The notes under the pieces are model-generated. The model was not told where the DNA came from. It did no database searches and saw nothing but the letters and a program-made list of their open reading frames with translations. Shown piece after piece: positions 1 to 7,948 of a stretch of DNA of 42,936 nt. Made by a program: the position numbers and the translations under genes. The DNA comes from a virus. The stretch is from IMG/VR virus record IMGVR_UViG_3300020396_000013, positions 1 through 42,936 of that record; one strand, given 5' to 3'. How positions within the stretch are numbered: position 1 is the stretch's first letter; every line of letters begins with the position of its first letter.

Positions 1-75
1 TTAACAGTAGATATAACACAAATTGGTAGCACTACAGCGGGATCTGATCTTACTGTTACGTTTACATATTCATAA
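1..75 (+). CDS. C-terminal end of an unidentified protein, probably virion (partial)
   Basis: An open frame enters from the left edge and stops with TAA at 73-75. The visible 24 residues end in LTVTFTYS, a beta-strand-like tail of the kind common in phage structural proteins. The next gene starts 12 bases later and the downstream genes are neck and tail genes, so a virion role is likely by context only. Too little is visible to name a family. Confidence 0.55.
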   Translation, partial: LTVDITQIGSTTAGSDLTVTFTYS

Positions 76-87
76 GAGGAATAAAAT

Positions 88-372
88 ATGGCACTAACTG
101 ATGAAGAAATTTTAGATGTTAGAGAGAGACATGGACTCAATCAAGATTCTGAAGCAGATACTTATATTCCTACATTTAAGGTATATAGGTATAAAGAAGG
201 CACTGAATATAGTAAAGCAAATATGAATGTAGACTATTTAGTAGAAAATTTTGATGGAAGTACAATGCGCGTGTTTTCTCAAAGGTCACCATTAGAAATT
301 GTAACTTTTGGTATATCATCTTTAAAAGATGAAAATAATGTTTGGGTAGAATGGACAGGGGGAACAGAATAA
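88..372 (+). CDS. Hypothetical protein, 94 aa, likely virion-associated
   Basis: I do not recognise this family. The start ATG follows an AGAGGA-type ribosome binding site, and the TAA shares its last A with the ATG of the next gene (TAATG), which implies translational coupling. The protein is acidic and mixed alpha/beta, with no signal peptide, membrane segment or cysteine. It lies just upstream of the neck genes. In T4 the genes before 13 encode baseplate, short-fibre and whisker (fibritin) proteins, but nothing here matches those visibly. A structural or assembly role is inferred from position only. Confidence 0.7.
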   Translation: MALTDEEILDVRERHGLNQDSEADTYIPTFKVYRYKEGTEYSKANMNVDYLVENFDGSTMRVFSQRSPLEIVTFGISSLKDENNVWVEWTGGTE

Positions 373-1541
373 TGGCATATTTTTACGGGACTCCTAGAAA
401 TCCAGGAACGCAAACAAATTATGACGTAAGAGACATGTGTTATAGTATCGCAGATTTTTTAGAAGGTAGTGATTGGCGCACTGACGCTAAAGCAACTGGG
501 TCCACTGGATTTAACGGTTCAGCAGGTAACTATGCTGGCACGAATCCAACAAGTGGTATTTACCACACGATATCAGCCACTGGATCAATAACCAATGGTT
601 CAGTGACTTTTTACAAAAAACATTATGCGACAGGTCAAACCTCTGGTTATACTCCGAGTTATAAAATTGTAATAAATTGTGACCCCTCCGATGGTTGGAG
701 AGTGAATGTTTATGATGATAATGGAGCCAATTCAACTCCTGTATCCCACACTAGTGTTGGTATGGGAGGCAACACAAATGCAAGTTATAATAGAATTGCT
801 GGAGCATATGGCTCATATTTGCACCAAATGCATATAATTGCAAATGATACTACCTTTATGATGAAAGTAAGTGGCGATGGTGTTTCTGGGGGAGGCACAG
901 ATACTACTCGCGATCACGGATGGTTTGTTCTTAATGATCTGGAATACGCTCCAACAATAGATAATTGGGCATATAATATAGATGATACATATTGTCCGTC
1001 TGTTCTTATACATTCTGCATGGATGAATGTTATGGACAATCCTATTCCTAGTGAAACTAATACAAATTATTGTCACTTTGGTGTTGGTCAACCTAGATAT
1101 ATTGATTATAACGGTGTTGTAAGAACCGCACTTTTTTCACCGCTTCATGCAATACAACATTTTGGGTTGGATCAAGTAGCAAGCACTGGATGGTCTACAA
1201 TAAATCCACCTCCTTCTCTTAATCAAGAACACTTTAATGTATCTGGTGGAGATGCTCCTATTCATCAGTTAACTCCTATTCAATTTGTTGGACAACATTC
1301 TCTGAGGCTTGCGGTGGCCTCGTCTACTGCTAATGCGATTAATAAAAATCCAAGGCGTGGCAGAATGATGAATATGTATAGAATATCAGACAATGCAGGT
1401 AATGATGGAGATGTTATATTAGAAGGTAGTACTAGATATCGAATTTTTAAACCTCATAAATGTGGGTCTGGAGTCGGTGGATATGAAGGGGATATAAATG
1501 CATGTTACGCATTTCCTGAAGCTAATGTACCTTATGCATAG
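372..1541 (+). CDS. Putative virion structural protein, 389 aa
   Basis: I do not recognise this family. The start chosen is the ATG at 372 (MAYFYGTPRNP) that overlaps the previous stop. The frame is open back to 342, but those ten residues would lie inside the upstream gene and have no ribosome binding site. The composition is rich in Gly, Asn, Ser, Thr and aromatic residues, with predicted beta structure and no catalytic motif, typical of fibre, whisker or decoration proteins. It has no membrane segment. Its place upstream of gene 13 is where T4 carries the short tail fibre and fibritin genes. It could be a functional replacement for one of these, but no homology is visible. Confidence 0.7.
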   Translation: MAYFYGTPRNPGTQTNYDVRDMCYSIADFLEGSDWRTDAKATGSTGFNGSAGNYAGTNPTSGIYHTISATGSITNGSVTFYKKHYATGQTSGYTPSYKIVINCDPSDGWRVNVYDDNGANSTPVSHTSVGMGGNTNASYNRIAGAYGSYLHQMHIIANDTTFMMKVSGDGVSGGGTDTTRDHGWFVLNDLEYAPTIDNWAYNIDDTYCPSVLIHSAWMNVMDNPIPSETNTNYCHFGVGQPRYIDYNGVVRTALFSPLHAIQHFGLDQVASTGWSTINPPPSLNQEHFNVSGGDAPIHQLTPIQFVGQHSLRLAVASSTANAINKNPRRGRMMNMYRISDNAGNDGDVILEGSTRYRIFKPHKCGSGVGGYEGDINACYAFPEANVPYA

Positions 1542-1552
1542 GATAATATAAA

Positions 1553-1765
1553 ATGGCACTCATGGTATCAGTATCGTCATCACCGCCGCATAATCTTAAT
1601 GGAATAGGGTTGGCAAGGATGGTATCTAATGGTGGAACTACAGTATCTACTACTACAGTAAGTAAAACTACAAATATATTATTATTTGGTTCTGCTGGTG
1701 ATGGAAGTGGTGGTGGTGGTGGTGCAGCAACTGGCTCAGAAGCACAATCTTGGTCTGATGGATAA
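1553..1765 (+). CDS. Small Ser/Thr/Gly-rich protein, 70 aa
   Basis: This small frame starts 11 bases after the preceding stop and runs in the same direction. The product is dominated by Ser, Thr and Gly, with a run of about six glycines in its last third (DGSGGGGGAA). It has no recognisable domain and no catalytic residues. It could be a small virion or tail-tip peptide co-expressed with the 389-residue protein. The low complexity lowers certainty, but spacing and direction fit a real gene. Confidence 0.5.
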   Translation: MALMVSVSSSPPHNLNGIGLARMVSNGGTTVSTTTVSKTTNILLFGSAGDGSGGGGGAATGSEAQSWSDG

Positions 1766-1794
1766 TTTTAATAATATGTTGAGATTAAAATCTA

Positions 1795-1802
1795 TATAAA
1801 TA
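1795..1802 (+). promoter_or_regulatory. T4-type late promoter (TATAAATA) before gene 13
   Basis: There is an exact TATAAATA box in a 69-base gap, 33 bases before the gene 13 start. T4 late promoters consist of this box alone at about -10 and are read by host polymerase carrying gp55, activated by the gp45 clamp. Both factors are encoded in this window. It probably starts the neck/terminase/tail transcript. Confidence 0.8.
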
Positions 1803-1834
1803 GAAGTGAATAAACTATTTAATTAGGAAATACT

Positions 1835-2593
1835 ATGTCATCAAATAGACCCGACACCAGAGATGAATTGATAGATTACTGTTTGAGAAGATTAGGCTCA
1901 CCAGTGATTGAGATCAATGTTGCGACAGACCAAGTAGAAGATCGTATTGATGACGCAATTGATTTTTATCAAGAATTTCACTCAGACGCCACACATAGGA
2001 CATATTTAAAACATCTCGTTACTTCTGACGATGTTACAAACAAATATATTCCAATACCTTCAAGCGTAATTTATGTAACAAAATTATTTCCTATTATTAC
2101 TGCTGGCAATACTTCAAATTTCTTTGATATTAAATATCAAATGATGTTGAATGATGTTGCTGACATGGGTAGTTTTATTGGGGATTTAATGTATTATGAA
2201 CAAATGCAGCAACACTTGGCATTGATTGATACTAAATTGAATGGTATTCCACAAGTAGGGTATTCACGCAGAGAGAATAGACTTCATATTCACGGTGAGT
2301 GGCAAAACGGTGATATAAAAGCAGGTGATTATTTGGTTGTAGAAGTATTGCAAATTATTGATCCAGACACGAATGTTTCTGTTTATAATGATAGGTTTCT
2401 AAAAGATTATGCAACTTGTTTAATAAAAATTCAATGGGGATCAAATCTTATAAAATTTGAAAATATGCAAATGCCAGGTGGGGTCACATTAAATGGTAGA
2501 CAAATATATGATGATGCCATACAAGATAGAGATAGACTTGAAGAACGAATGAGGCTGGAACAAGAAATGCCACCTGATTTTATGGTGGGTTAA
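1835..2593 (+). CDS. 13: Neck protein gp13
   Basis: This is the head-to-tail connector protein, which in T4 joins gp14 on the filled head before tail attachment. The recognisable N-terminal pattern is a DELIDYCLRRLG segment followed by VEDRIDDAIDFYQEFH, the hallmark of marine T4-like gp13. The protein is 252 aa, against about 309 in T4. A late promoter lies just upstream, and gene 14 starts 3 bases after the stop. The order 13-14-15-16-17-18-19-20 that follows is the T4 virion order, which supports the call. No anomaly is seen. Confidence 0.9.
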   Translation: MSSNRPDTRDELIDYCLRRLGSPVIEINVATDQVEDRIDDAIDFYQEFHSDATHRTYLKHLVTSDDVTNKYIPIPSSVIYVTKLFPIITAGNTSNFFDIKYQMMLNDVADMGSFIGDLMYYEQMQQHLALIDTKLNGIPQVGYSRRENRLHIHGEWQNGDIKAGDYLVVEVLQIIDPDTNVSVYNDRFLKDYATCLIKIQWGSNLIKFENMQMPGGVTLNGRQIYDDAIQDRDRLEERMRLEQEMPPDFMVG

Positions 2594-2596
2594 AAT

Positions 2597-3202
2597 ATGA
2601 CAACTAATCATTATATTTCTCAAACAGTAAGAAGCGAACAAAGTCTTTATGAAGATATCGTTATAGAGTCTCTTAAAACTTATGGGCAAGACGTTTATTA
2701 TCTTCCTAGAACTATAGTAAATGAAAACAAAGTATTTGGTGATGATGTACCATCAGCATTTAATTCTTCATACAAAATAGAAATGTATATTGAAAATACT
2801 GAGGGTTTTGATGGTGAAGGTGATCTGTTTACAAAGTTTGGCGTAGAAATACGTGATGCTGCTACATTTATAGTTGCTAGAAGAAGGTGGAGAAACCTTG
2901 TTGGTCAAACAACCAACGATATAGATCAAATAGACAGGCCAGCAGAAGGTGATTTAATATATTTACCTTTATCAAAATCTATGTTTGAAATAATGCATGT
3001 TGAGCATGAACAGCCATTTTATGCTTTAAGTAATTTACCGACATATAAAATGCGATGTGAGTTATTTGTTTATAATGATGAATCATTTGATACTAGTTTG
3101 GCTGTTCTTAATGAACTTGAGGCAACAGATGCTTATACCTATGAACTTACCTTAAAAATTCCTAAACAAGCAACTGCGACTGCTAATATAGGAGTTATAT
3201 AA
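2597..3202 (+). CDS. 14: Neck protein gp14, N-terminal domain form
   Basis: This is the partner of gp13 in the neck that seals the portal and docks the tail. The first 130 residues look like gp14: an SLYEDIVIESLKTYG helix, YYLPRTIVN, the GVEIRDAATFIVARRRW core, and IYLPLSKSMFEI. The product is 201 aa (T4 about 256) and ends shortly after the helix LAVLNELEATDAY. In marine relatives, as I recall, gp14 continues with a beta-rich tail ending in a motif like DFxExNPFGxP. Here that motif is found at the end of the next gene instead. The stop overlaps the next ATG (TAATG) and the frame shifts by -1, so the two are probably translationally coupled halves of one neck component. Confidence 0.85.
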   Translation: MTTNHYISQTVRSEQSLYEDIVIESLKTYGQDVYYLPRTIVNENKVFGDDVPSAFNSSYKIEMYIENTEGFDGEGDLFTKFGVEIRDAATFIVARRRWRNLVGQTTNDIDQIDRPAEGDLIYLPLSKSMFEIMHVEHEQPFYALSNLPTYKMRCELFVYNDESFDTSLAVLNELEATDAYTYELTLKIPKQATATANIGVI

Positions 3203-5088
3203 TGCCCACTAACTACATTCAGAGCGGAGAAATCACTGATGGTGGTTTCGGATATGATTCTGCACCATTAATAATAGTTGCAGCACCAACTATTCCAATA
3301 CTAAAAGCAGTTATGCAACCAGCCTTAGATAGTGCTGCTACAACAATATCAATTGGAGTTGTTACCGCTGGATCACATTATCTAAATGCGCCAAATATTA
3401 CAATATCATCGCCTACAGATTCAAGTAATAAACAAGCGTTAGTATCAGCAACATTGGTAAGTAATAAAGTAAGTTCTTTTTCAGTTACTAATGCTGGTAA
3501 ATTTTATGATAGTTCTAGTATAGTTACTTTAACAATATCACCACCCATAGATTCAAGTAATAAACAAGCGTTAGTTACATCGTCAATATTGTCCAATAAA
3601 GTTTCTGGTTTAACAATAACTAATGCTGGCAAATTTTATGATAGTGATGGTGCTGGCACAGCAAATATAACAATATCGGCTCCATTGGATAATGATAAAC
3701 AAGCGTTAGTTACATCGTCAATATTGTCCAATAAAGTTTCTGGTTTAACAATAACTAATGCTGGCAAATTTTATGATAGTTCTACACCACCAACCATCAG
3801 TGTTTTGAGTCCAACTGGTGATAGTAACAAACAAGCGACATTATCATTACAATATGATGCTATAAATGATAAGGTATCAGGATTAACTATAACCAATGCT
3901 GGTAAACTTTATGATAATTCTACACCACCCACAATAACAATTTCAGCCTTTGATTCTGTTGGTGGTTCAACTGCTACCGCCACAGCAACAATAGTTAATA
4001 ATAGACTTTCAAGTGTTTTAATTACAGATTCTGGTAGTGGATATACAACATCACCAACTGTTACAATTTCAGCACCGACATTACCGTTAAGTGATTTTAC
4101 TGCGACAGCGACAAGCACTGTAACCAATAACAGATTAAATTCTGTGTTGATTACTGACTCTGGAGATTTTTATTCTAGCGAACCGACTGTTACTATTTCT
4201 GCACCAACACTACCATCAAGCAATTTTACCGCGACTGCGAGTTTAGTGATAGTTGACAATGTGGTGTCTACTGTGACTATTACAGATTCTGGGGATTTTT
4301 ACACCTCTCCACCTAGTGTGACTATTTCCGCACCAGAAAAAATAGCAAGTGACTTCACTGCTAGTGCATTACCAGTGATAACCAATGCGGTTTTATCATC
4401 TTTAACTATAACAGATTCTGGAAATTTTTATACAGATGCCCCAACAGTAACTATTTCAGCCCCAACCAAACTCGCGACTGATTTTACAGCCACTGCCGTT
4501 GCAAATATGAATCCAGTTGATAGTGATAATAGTATTTTATCTGTTACAATGACTAATGCTGGAAGATTTTATACAGAATTACCAACAGTAATTTTTGATA
4601 GTGCAACTGGAGATAGTAACCATTTTAGAGCGAATGGATTTTCTATTGTACACCCAACAAATAGAACAATAACAGGAATAACCATAACGGCTAGGGGAAA
4701 ATATTATGATCCAAGTCTTGGCTCACCTGCAATTCATATCGCGGCACCAATTTTAGCAAAATATTCTGTTGGTGAAAAAATATCTCATCAATTAGCAACC
4801 ACTAAACTTAGAGGTGAAATAACTAATTTTAATTCAGAAACTGGTGTAATGTCTTTAGTTCATGTGGGTGCTGATGATGGGAAATATCATACTTTTTCAA
4901 TTGGATCAGACTCAGACATTGTTGGTGCTGATAATGGATTTAAAACAAAAATTTTGTCAGTAAAAGAAGTTAATAAAATTTCTTCAAATGAACAGAATGA
5001 AGAGTTTGCTGCTAATGTTAGTGGTACTACATTAGATTTCTTGGATTTTTCTGAAACTAATCCATTTGGTGATCCAGGAGACGAATAA
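3202..5088 (+). CDS. Repeat-rich neck/virion protein carrying a gp14-like C-terminus, 628 aa
   Basis: About twelve beta repeats of 40-45 residues fill residues 5-510. Each contains a (V/I)T(N/D)(A/S)G(K/D)FY core followed by a PTxTISAP strand, for example LTITNAGKFYDS and VTITDSGDFYTSPP. The repeats change from an NAGKFYD version to a DSGDFYT version midway, suggesting successive expansions. The last 110 residues are not repeats. They contain YSVGEKISHQ and end in DFLDFSETNPFGDPGDE, which I remember as the gp14 C-terminus of marine T4-like phages. So this may be the second half of gp14 enlarged by surface repeats, perhaps as neck whiskers. It could instead be an independent fibre. Expression is coupled to gp14 by TAATG. 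Confidence 0.7.
   Translation: MPTNYIQSGEITDGGFGYDSAPLIIVAAPTIPILKAVMQPALDSAATTISIGVVTAGSHYLNAPNITISSPTDSSNKQALVSATLVSNKVSSFSVTNAGKFYDSSSIVTLTISPPIDSSNKQALVTSSILSNKVSGLTITNAGKFYDSDGAGTANITISAPLDNDKQALVTSSILSNKVSGLTITNAGKFYDSSTPPTISVLSPTGDSNKQATLSLQYDAINDKVSGLTITNAGKLYDNSTPPTITISAFDSVGGSTATATATIVNNRLSSVLITDSGSGYTTSPTVTISAPTLPLSDFTATATSTVTNNRLNSVLITDSGDFYSSEPTVTISAPTLPSSNFTATASLVIVDNVVSTVTITDSGDFYTSPPSVTISAPEKIASDFTASALPVITNAVLSSLTITDSGNFYTDAPTVTISAPTKLATDFTATAVANMNPVDSDNSILSVTMTNAGRFYTELPTVIFDSATGDSNHFRANGFSIVHPTNRTITGITITARGKYYDPSLGSPAIHIAAPILAKYSVGEKISHQLATTKLRGEITNFNSETGVMSLVHVGADDGKYHTFSIGSDSDIVGADNGFKTKILSVKEVNKISSNEQNEEFAANVSGTTLDFLDFSETNPFGDPGDE
3561..3780 (+). repeat. Exact 85-bp direct repeat inside the repeat-protein gene
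   Basis: Bases 3561-3645 and 3696-3780 are identical over 85 bases, 135 bases (45 codons) apart. They encode the same repeat unit twice. Identity at the DNA level, including synonymous positions, points to a recent duplication by recombination or slippage rather than old divergence. Confidence 0.9.
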
Positions 5089-5882
5089 TGTTACAATATT
5101 TTTATCACGAACGAATTAGAAAATCAGTTGCAATATTTGGAACTATGTTTAATAACATCTATGTTCTAAGAAAAGATTCTTCTGGCAAAGTCATAAGTCA
5201 AGTGAAAGTTCCACTTTCATACGCACCTAAAGTAAAATATCTGGATAGGATTAGAGAGAATCCAACTCTTGAAAATGATACAAGAGTTGCTATTAAACTT
5301 CCTAGAATGTCCTTTGAGATAACATCATTCACGTACAATGCTGAACGTAAACTTCCTAAAATGAATGCGTATGATAAGAATTTATCTGTAACATCTAATA
5401 CTAAAAGAAATAAATTTTTCAGCCCAGCCCCATATGATATTGCATTTCAATTGAATATCTATGCAAAGACACAAGATGATGCTCTGCAAATGGTAGAACA
5501 GATAATCCCATATTTTAATCCTCATTATACCATAACAATGAAACCTTTTGCAACATTAGCCTCTGATATAAAAGAAGATGTTCCTATTACTTTAACAAGC
5601 GTAAATTTTGCGGATGATTTTGAAGGATCATTAGAACAAAGAAGAACCATAATTTATACTTTAGATTTTACAATGCTGGCGAACTTTTATGGGCCTATTA
5701 ATGATCATAGTATTATTAGAAAAACAACTACTGATGTTTATAACCAAATTTTAGGAGATTCTGCTGATCCTCAACTATCTCAATATACTATTGAACCAAA
5801 TCCTTTAAATTTAGCACCACCACAAGGAGATAGTGATTTTGGATTTACTGAGACAATAAAAGAAAATTTTGATAGCGCATAG
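5088..5882 (+). CDS. 15: Tail sheath stabilizer / tail terminator gp15
   Basis: In T4, gp15 forms the hexameric ring that caps the tail and stabilizes the sheath so it can join the neck. The N-terminus (MLQYFYHERIRKSVAIFGTMFNNI) and the PRMSFEIT segment are characteristic. The length of 264 aa is close to T4 gp15 (about 272). Its ATG overlaps the TAA of the preceding gene (TAATG), and gene 16 starts 8 bases after its stop. The position between neck and terminase genes matches T4. No defects are seen. Confidence 0.88.
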   Translation: MLQYFYHERIRKSVAIFGTMFNNIYVLRKDSSGKVISQVKVPLSYAPKVKYLDRIRENPTLENDTRVAIKLPRMSFEITSFTYNAERKLPKMNAYDKNLSVTSNTKRNKFFSPAPYDIAFQLNIYAKTQDDALQMVEQIIPYFNPHYTITMKPFATLASDIKEDVPITLTSVNFADDFEGSLEQRRTIIYTLDFTMLANFYGPINDHSIIRKTTTDVYNQILGDSADPQLSQYTIEPNPLNLAPPQGDSDFGFTETIKENFDSA

Positions 5883-5890
5883 GGAAAAAA

Positions 5891-6271
5891 ATGAGTGATT
5901 CAGATAATGAAAAAAATGATATTGAGTTTACAAGACAAACATATTACGATCTAATCAATAAAGGTCAAAATGCTTTAGATGAAATGACTTCAATAGCAAG
6001 TGCGTTAGAGCATCCTAGAGCCTTTGAAGTTGTTGCGGGTTTAATTAAAAATGTATCAGAAGTAAGTGATAAACTTATTGATCTTCATAAAAAGAAATAT
6101 GAATTAAGTAGGATTGATCCTACATTGGAAGGTGGGACTACAAATAATTTGTTTGTGGGTTCAACTGTAGAACTACAGAGAATGCTTCAAGATATGAAAG
6201 AACCGAAAACTGTTGATATTAAAGATAATGCAAATATCATAGAATTTAATCCAAAGAACGACGATGACTGA
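5891..6271 (+). CDS. 16: Terminase small subunit gp16
   Basis: This is the DNA-recognition subunit of the packaging motor. It regulates the ATPase and nuclease of gp17 and starts packaging. The 126-residue protein (T4 about 164) is acidic and mostly helical. Its central YYDLINKGQNALDEMTSIA and HPRAFEVVAGLIKNVSEVSDKL segments form the helical-hairpin oligomerisation core typical of gp16 proteins. The C-terminal 20 residues are polar and probably flexible. The gene overlaps the start of gene 17 by 8 bases, which fits coupled synthesis of the two packaging subunits. Confidence 0.85.
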   Translation: MSDSDNEKNDIEFTRQTYYDLINKGQNALDEMTSIASALEHPRAFEVVAGLIKNVSEVSDKLIDLHKKKYELSRIDPTLEGGTTNNLFVGSTVELQRMLQDMKEPKTVDIKDNANIIEFNPKNDDD

Positions 6272-7865
6272 TCGTCAAGTAAACAATTCATATCTTGGAA
6301 ATATGAACGTAAAACGTGATGGAGTAATCCAAGATTGGGATCAAGCAAGTGTCTTGGAATATCAAAAATGTATGAATGACCCAGCATATTTTGCTAAAAC
6401 GTATTGTAAAATAATATCACTTGATAAAGGTCTTGTCAATTTTGATTTATATCCCTATCAAGAAAAAATGTTTAAGCAATTTACCGATAATAGATTTTCT
6501 ATTGTTCTGGCGTGTCGGCAATCAGGTAAATCAATATCATCAGTAGCATATTTACTTTGGTTTGCTTTGTTTAACCCAGAACAAGTTATTGCAGTGATGG
6601 CAAATAAAGGCGCGACAGCAAGAGAAATGTTAGGAAGAGTAACTCTTATGTTAGAGAACCTACCTTTCTTTTTACAGCCAGGTTGTAAAGCACTGAATAA
6701 AGGTTCAATTGAATTTAGTAATAATTCTAGAATTGTGGCGGCGGCTACATCTGGTTCTTCTATTCGTGGTATGTCTGTAAATCTCCTATATCTTGACGAA
6801 TTTGCGTTTGTTGAGAGGGCGAATGAGTTTTATACTTCAACATATCCTGTTGTTTCTGCTGGGGAAAATACTAAGGTTATCATCACTTCTACTGCAAACG
6901 GCATAGGTAATGTATTCCATAAAATTTGGGAAGGTGCTGTTCAAGAAGTAAATGAATATAAGCCTTTTCGCGTTGATTGGTTTGATGTTCCGGGTAGAGA
7001 TGAGGAATGGAAAAATCAAACTATAGCAAACACTTCACAAGTACAATTTGACCAAGAATTTGGAAACACATTTATTGGTACTGGCAATACACTCATTGAA
7101 GTGGAGACATTACTCTCATTATCAGCAAGAATCCCTAAAAAAAGAATTGACAAGGACAGTGTTTTAATATATAATGAACCGATAGAAGGCCATACCTATA
7201 CATGTATGGTAGATATTGCACAAGGTAGAGGTAGAGATTATTCAACCTTTAATATAATAGATGTTTCAAGTGACGTATTTGAACAAGTCGCAGTATATAG
7301 AAATAATCTAATATCACCATTACTATTTCCAAACATAATTTACAAATATGCCAAAGCATATAATATGGCAACTGTTGTGGTTGAATCTAATGATGCTGGC
7401 ATGGTTGTAGCAAACGGATTATATCACGATCTAGAATATGAAAATATGTATGTAGAATCATTAGTGAAAGCAGATTCTATTGGTATTAAAATGAATAAAA
7501 AAGTAAAAAGAATGGGTTGTTCATCATTCAAAGACTTACTTGAAAATCAAAAAATACTTATACACGATGAAAATACTATTTTAGAAATATCTACATTTTC
7601 AGCAAAGGGAAATTCATGGGAAGCGAGTGATGGTAATCATGATGATCTAGTAATGAATTTTGTTCTTTTTGGTTATTTTGTAGGTACACTTCATTTTAAT
7701 GAAATTACAGATATAGAAATTAAAGATTTATTATTTTCCCAAAGAATGGAAGAAATTGAGAATGATGTGCTTCCATTTGGATTTATAGATGATGGGAGAG
7801 AAGAAATTATTGTTGATCATGATGCAAGTAGATGGCATGTGCAAACAGAGTATGAAAGGTTCTAA
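6264..7865 (+). CDS. 17: Terminase large subunit gp17 (packaging ATPase/nuclease)
   Basis: This protein packages DNA into the prohead with its N-terminal ATPase and cuts the concatemer with its C-terminal RNase H-fold nuclease. Visible motifs are Walker A ACRQSGKS (residues 83-90), Walker B LLYLDEF (174-180) and the coupling motif TSTAN (about 208-212). The nuclease acids are D317 in MVDIAQG, with D325 nearby, E374 in VVVESND, and D460/D461 in GNHDDL. The length is 533 aa against 610 in T4, because the N-terminal extension is shorter. It overlaps gene 16 by 8 bases and sits on the portal of gene 20 during packaging. All catalytic positions are intact. Confidence 0.96.
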   Translation: MTDRQVNNSYLGNMNVKRDGVIQDWDQASVLEYQKCMNDPAYFAKTYCKIISLDKGLVNFDLYPYQEKMFKQFTDNRFSIVLACRQSGKSISSVAYLLWFALFNPEQVIAVMANKGATAREMLGRVTLMLENLPFFLQPGCKALNKGSIEFSNNSRIVAAATSGSSIRGMSVNLLYLDEFAFVERANEFYTSTYPVVSAGENTKVIITSTANGIGNVFHKIWEGAVQEVNEYKPFRVDWFDVPGRDEEWKNQTIANTSQVQFDQEFGNTFIGTGNTLIEVETLLSLSARIPKKRIDKDSVLIYNEPIEGHTYTCMVDIAQGRGRDYSTFNIIDVSSDVFEQVAVYRNNLISPLLFPNIIYKYAKAYNMATVVVESNDAGMVVANGLYHDLEYENMYVESLVKADSIGIKMNKKVKRMGCSSFKDLLENQKILIHDENTILEISTFSAKGNSWEASDGNHDDLVMNFVLFGYFVGTLHFNEITDIEIKDLLFSQRMEEIENDVLPFGFIDDGREEIIVDHDASRWHVQTEYERF

Positions 7866-7876
7866 AATATCGTTTA

Positions 7877-7884
7877 TATAAATA
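7877..7884 (+). promoter_or_regulatory. T4-type late promoter (TATAAATA) before gene 18
   Basis: An exact TATAAATA box lies 12 bases after the gene 17 stop and 65 bases before the gene 18 start. It is expected to be read by gp55-containing polymerase and to give abundant sheath and tube mRNA. Confidence 0.82.
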
Positions 7885-7948
7885 CAAGTAATTGAACATA
7901 ACCGTATTATGAAGAACTTATTAATTTACTTGGAAAAGGAAAAGAGAA

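Noticed and set aside
342-371. Upstream extension of the 389-residue protein to an ATG at 342
   Set aside because: It would lie inside the preceding gene without a ribosome site; the ATG at 372 overlaps the upstream stop in the usual coupled manner.
3202-4600. Repeat array as CRISPR
   Set aside because: The repeats are in-frame protein repeats with 135-base period and no spacer structure.
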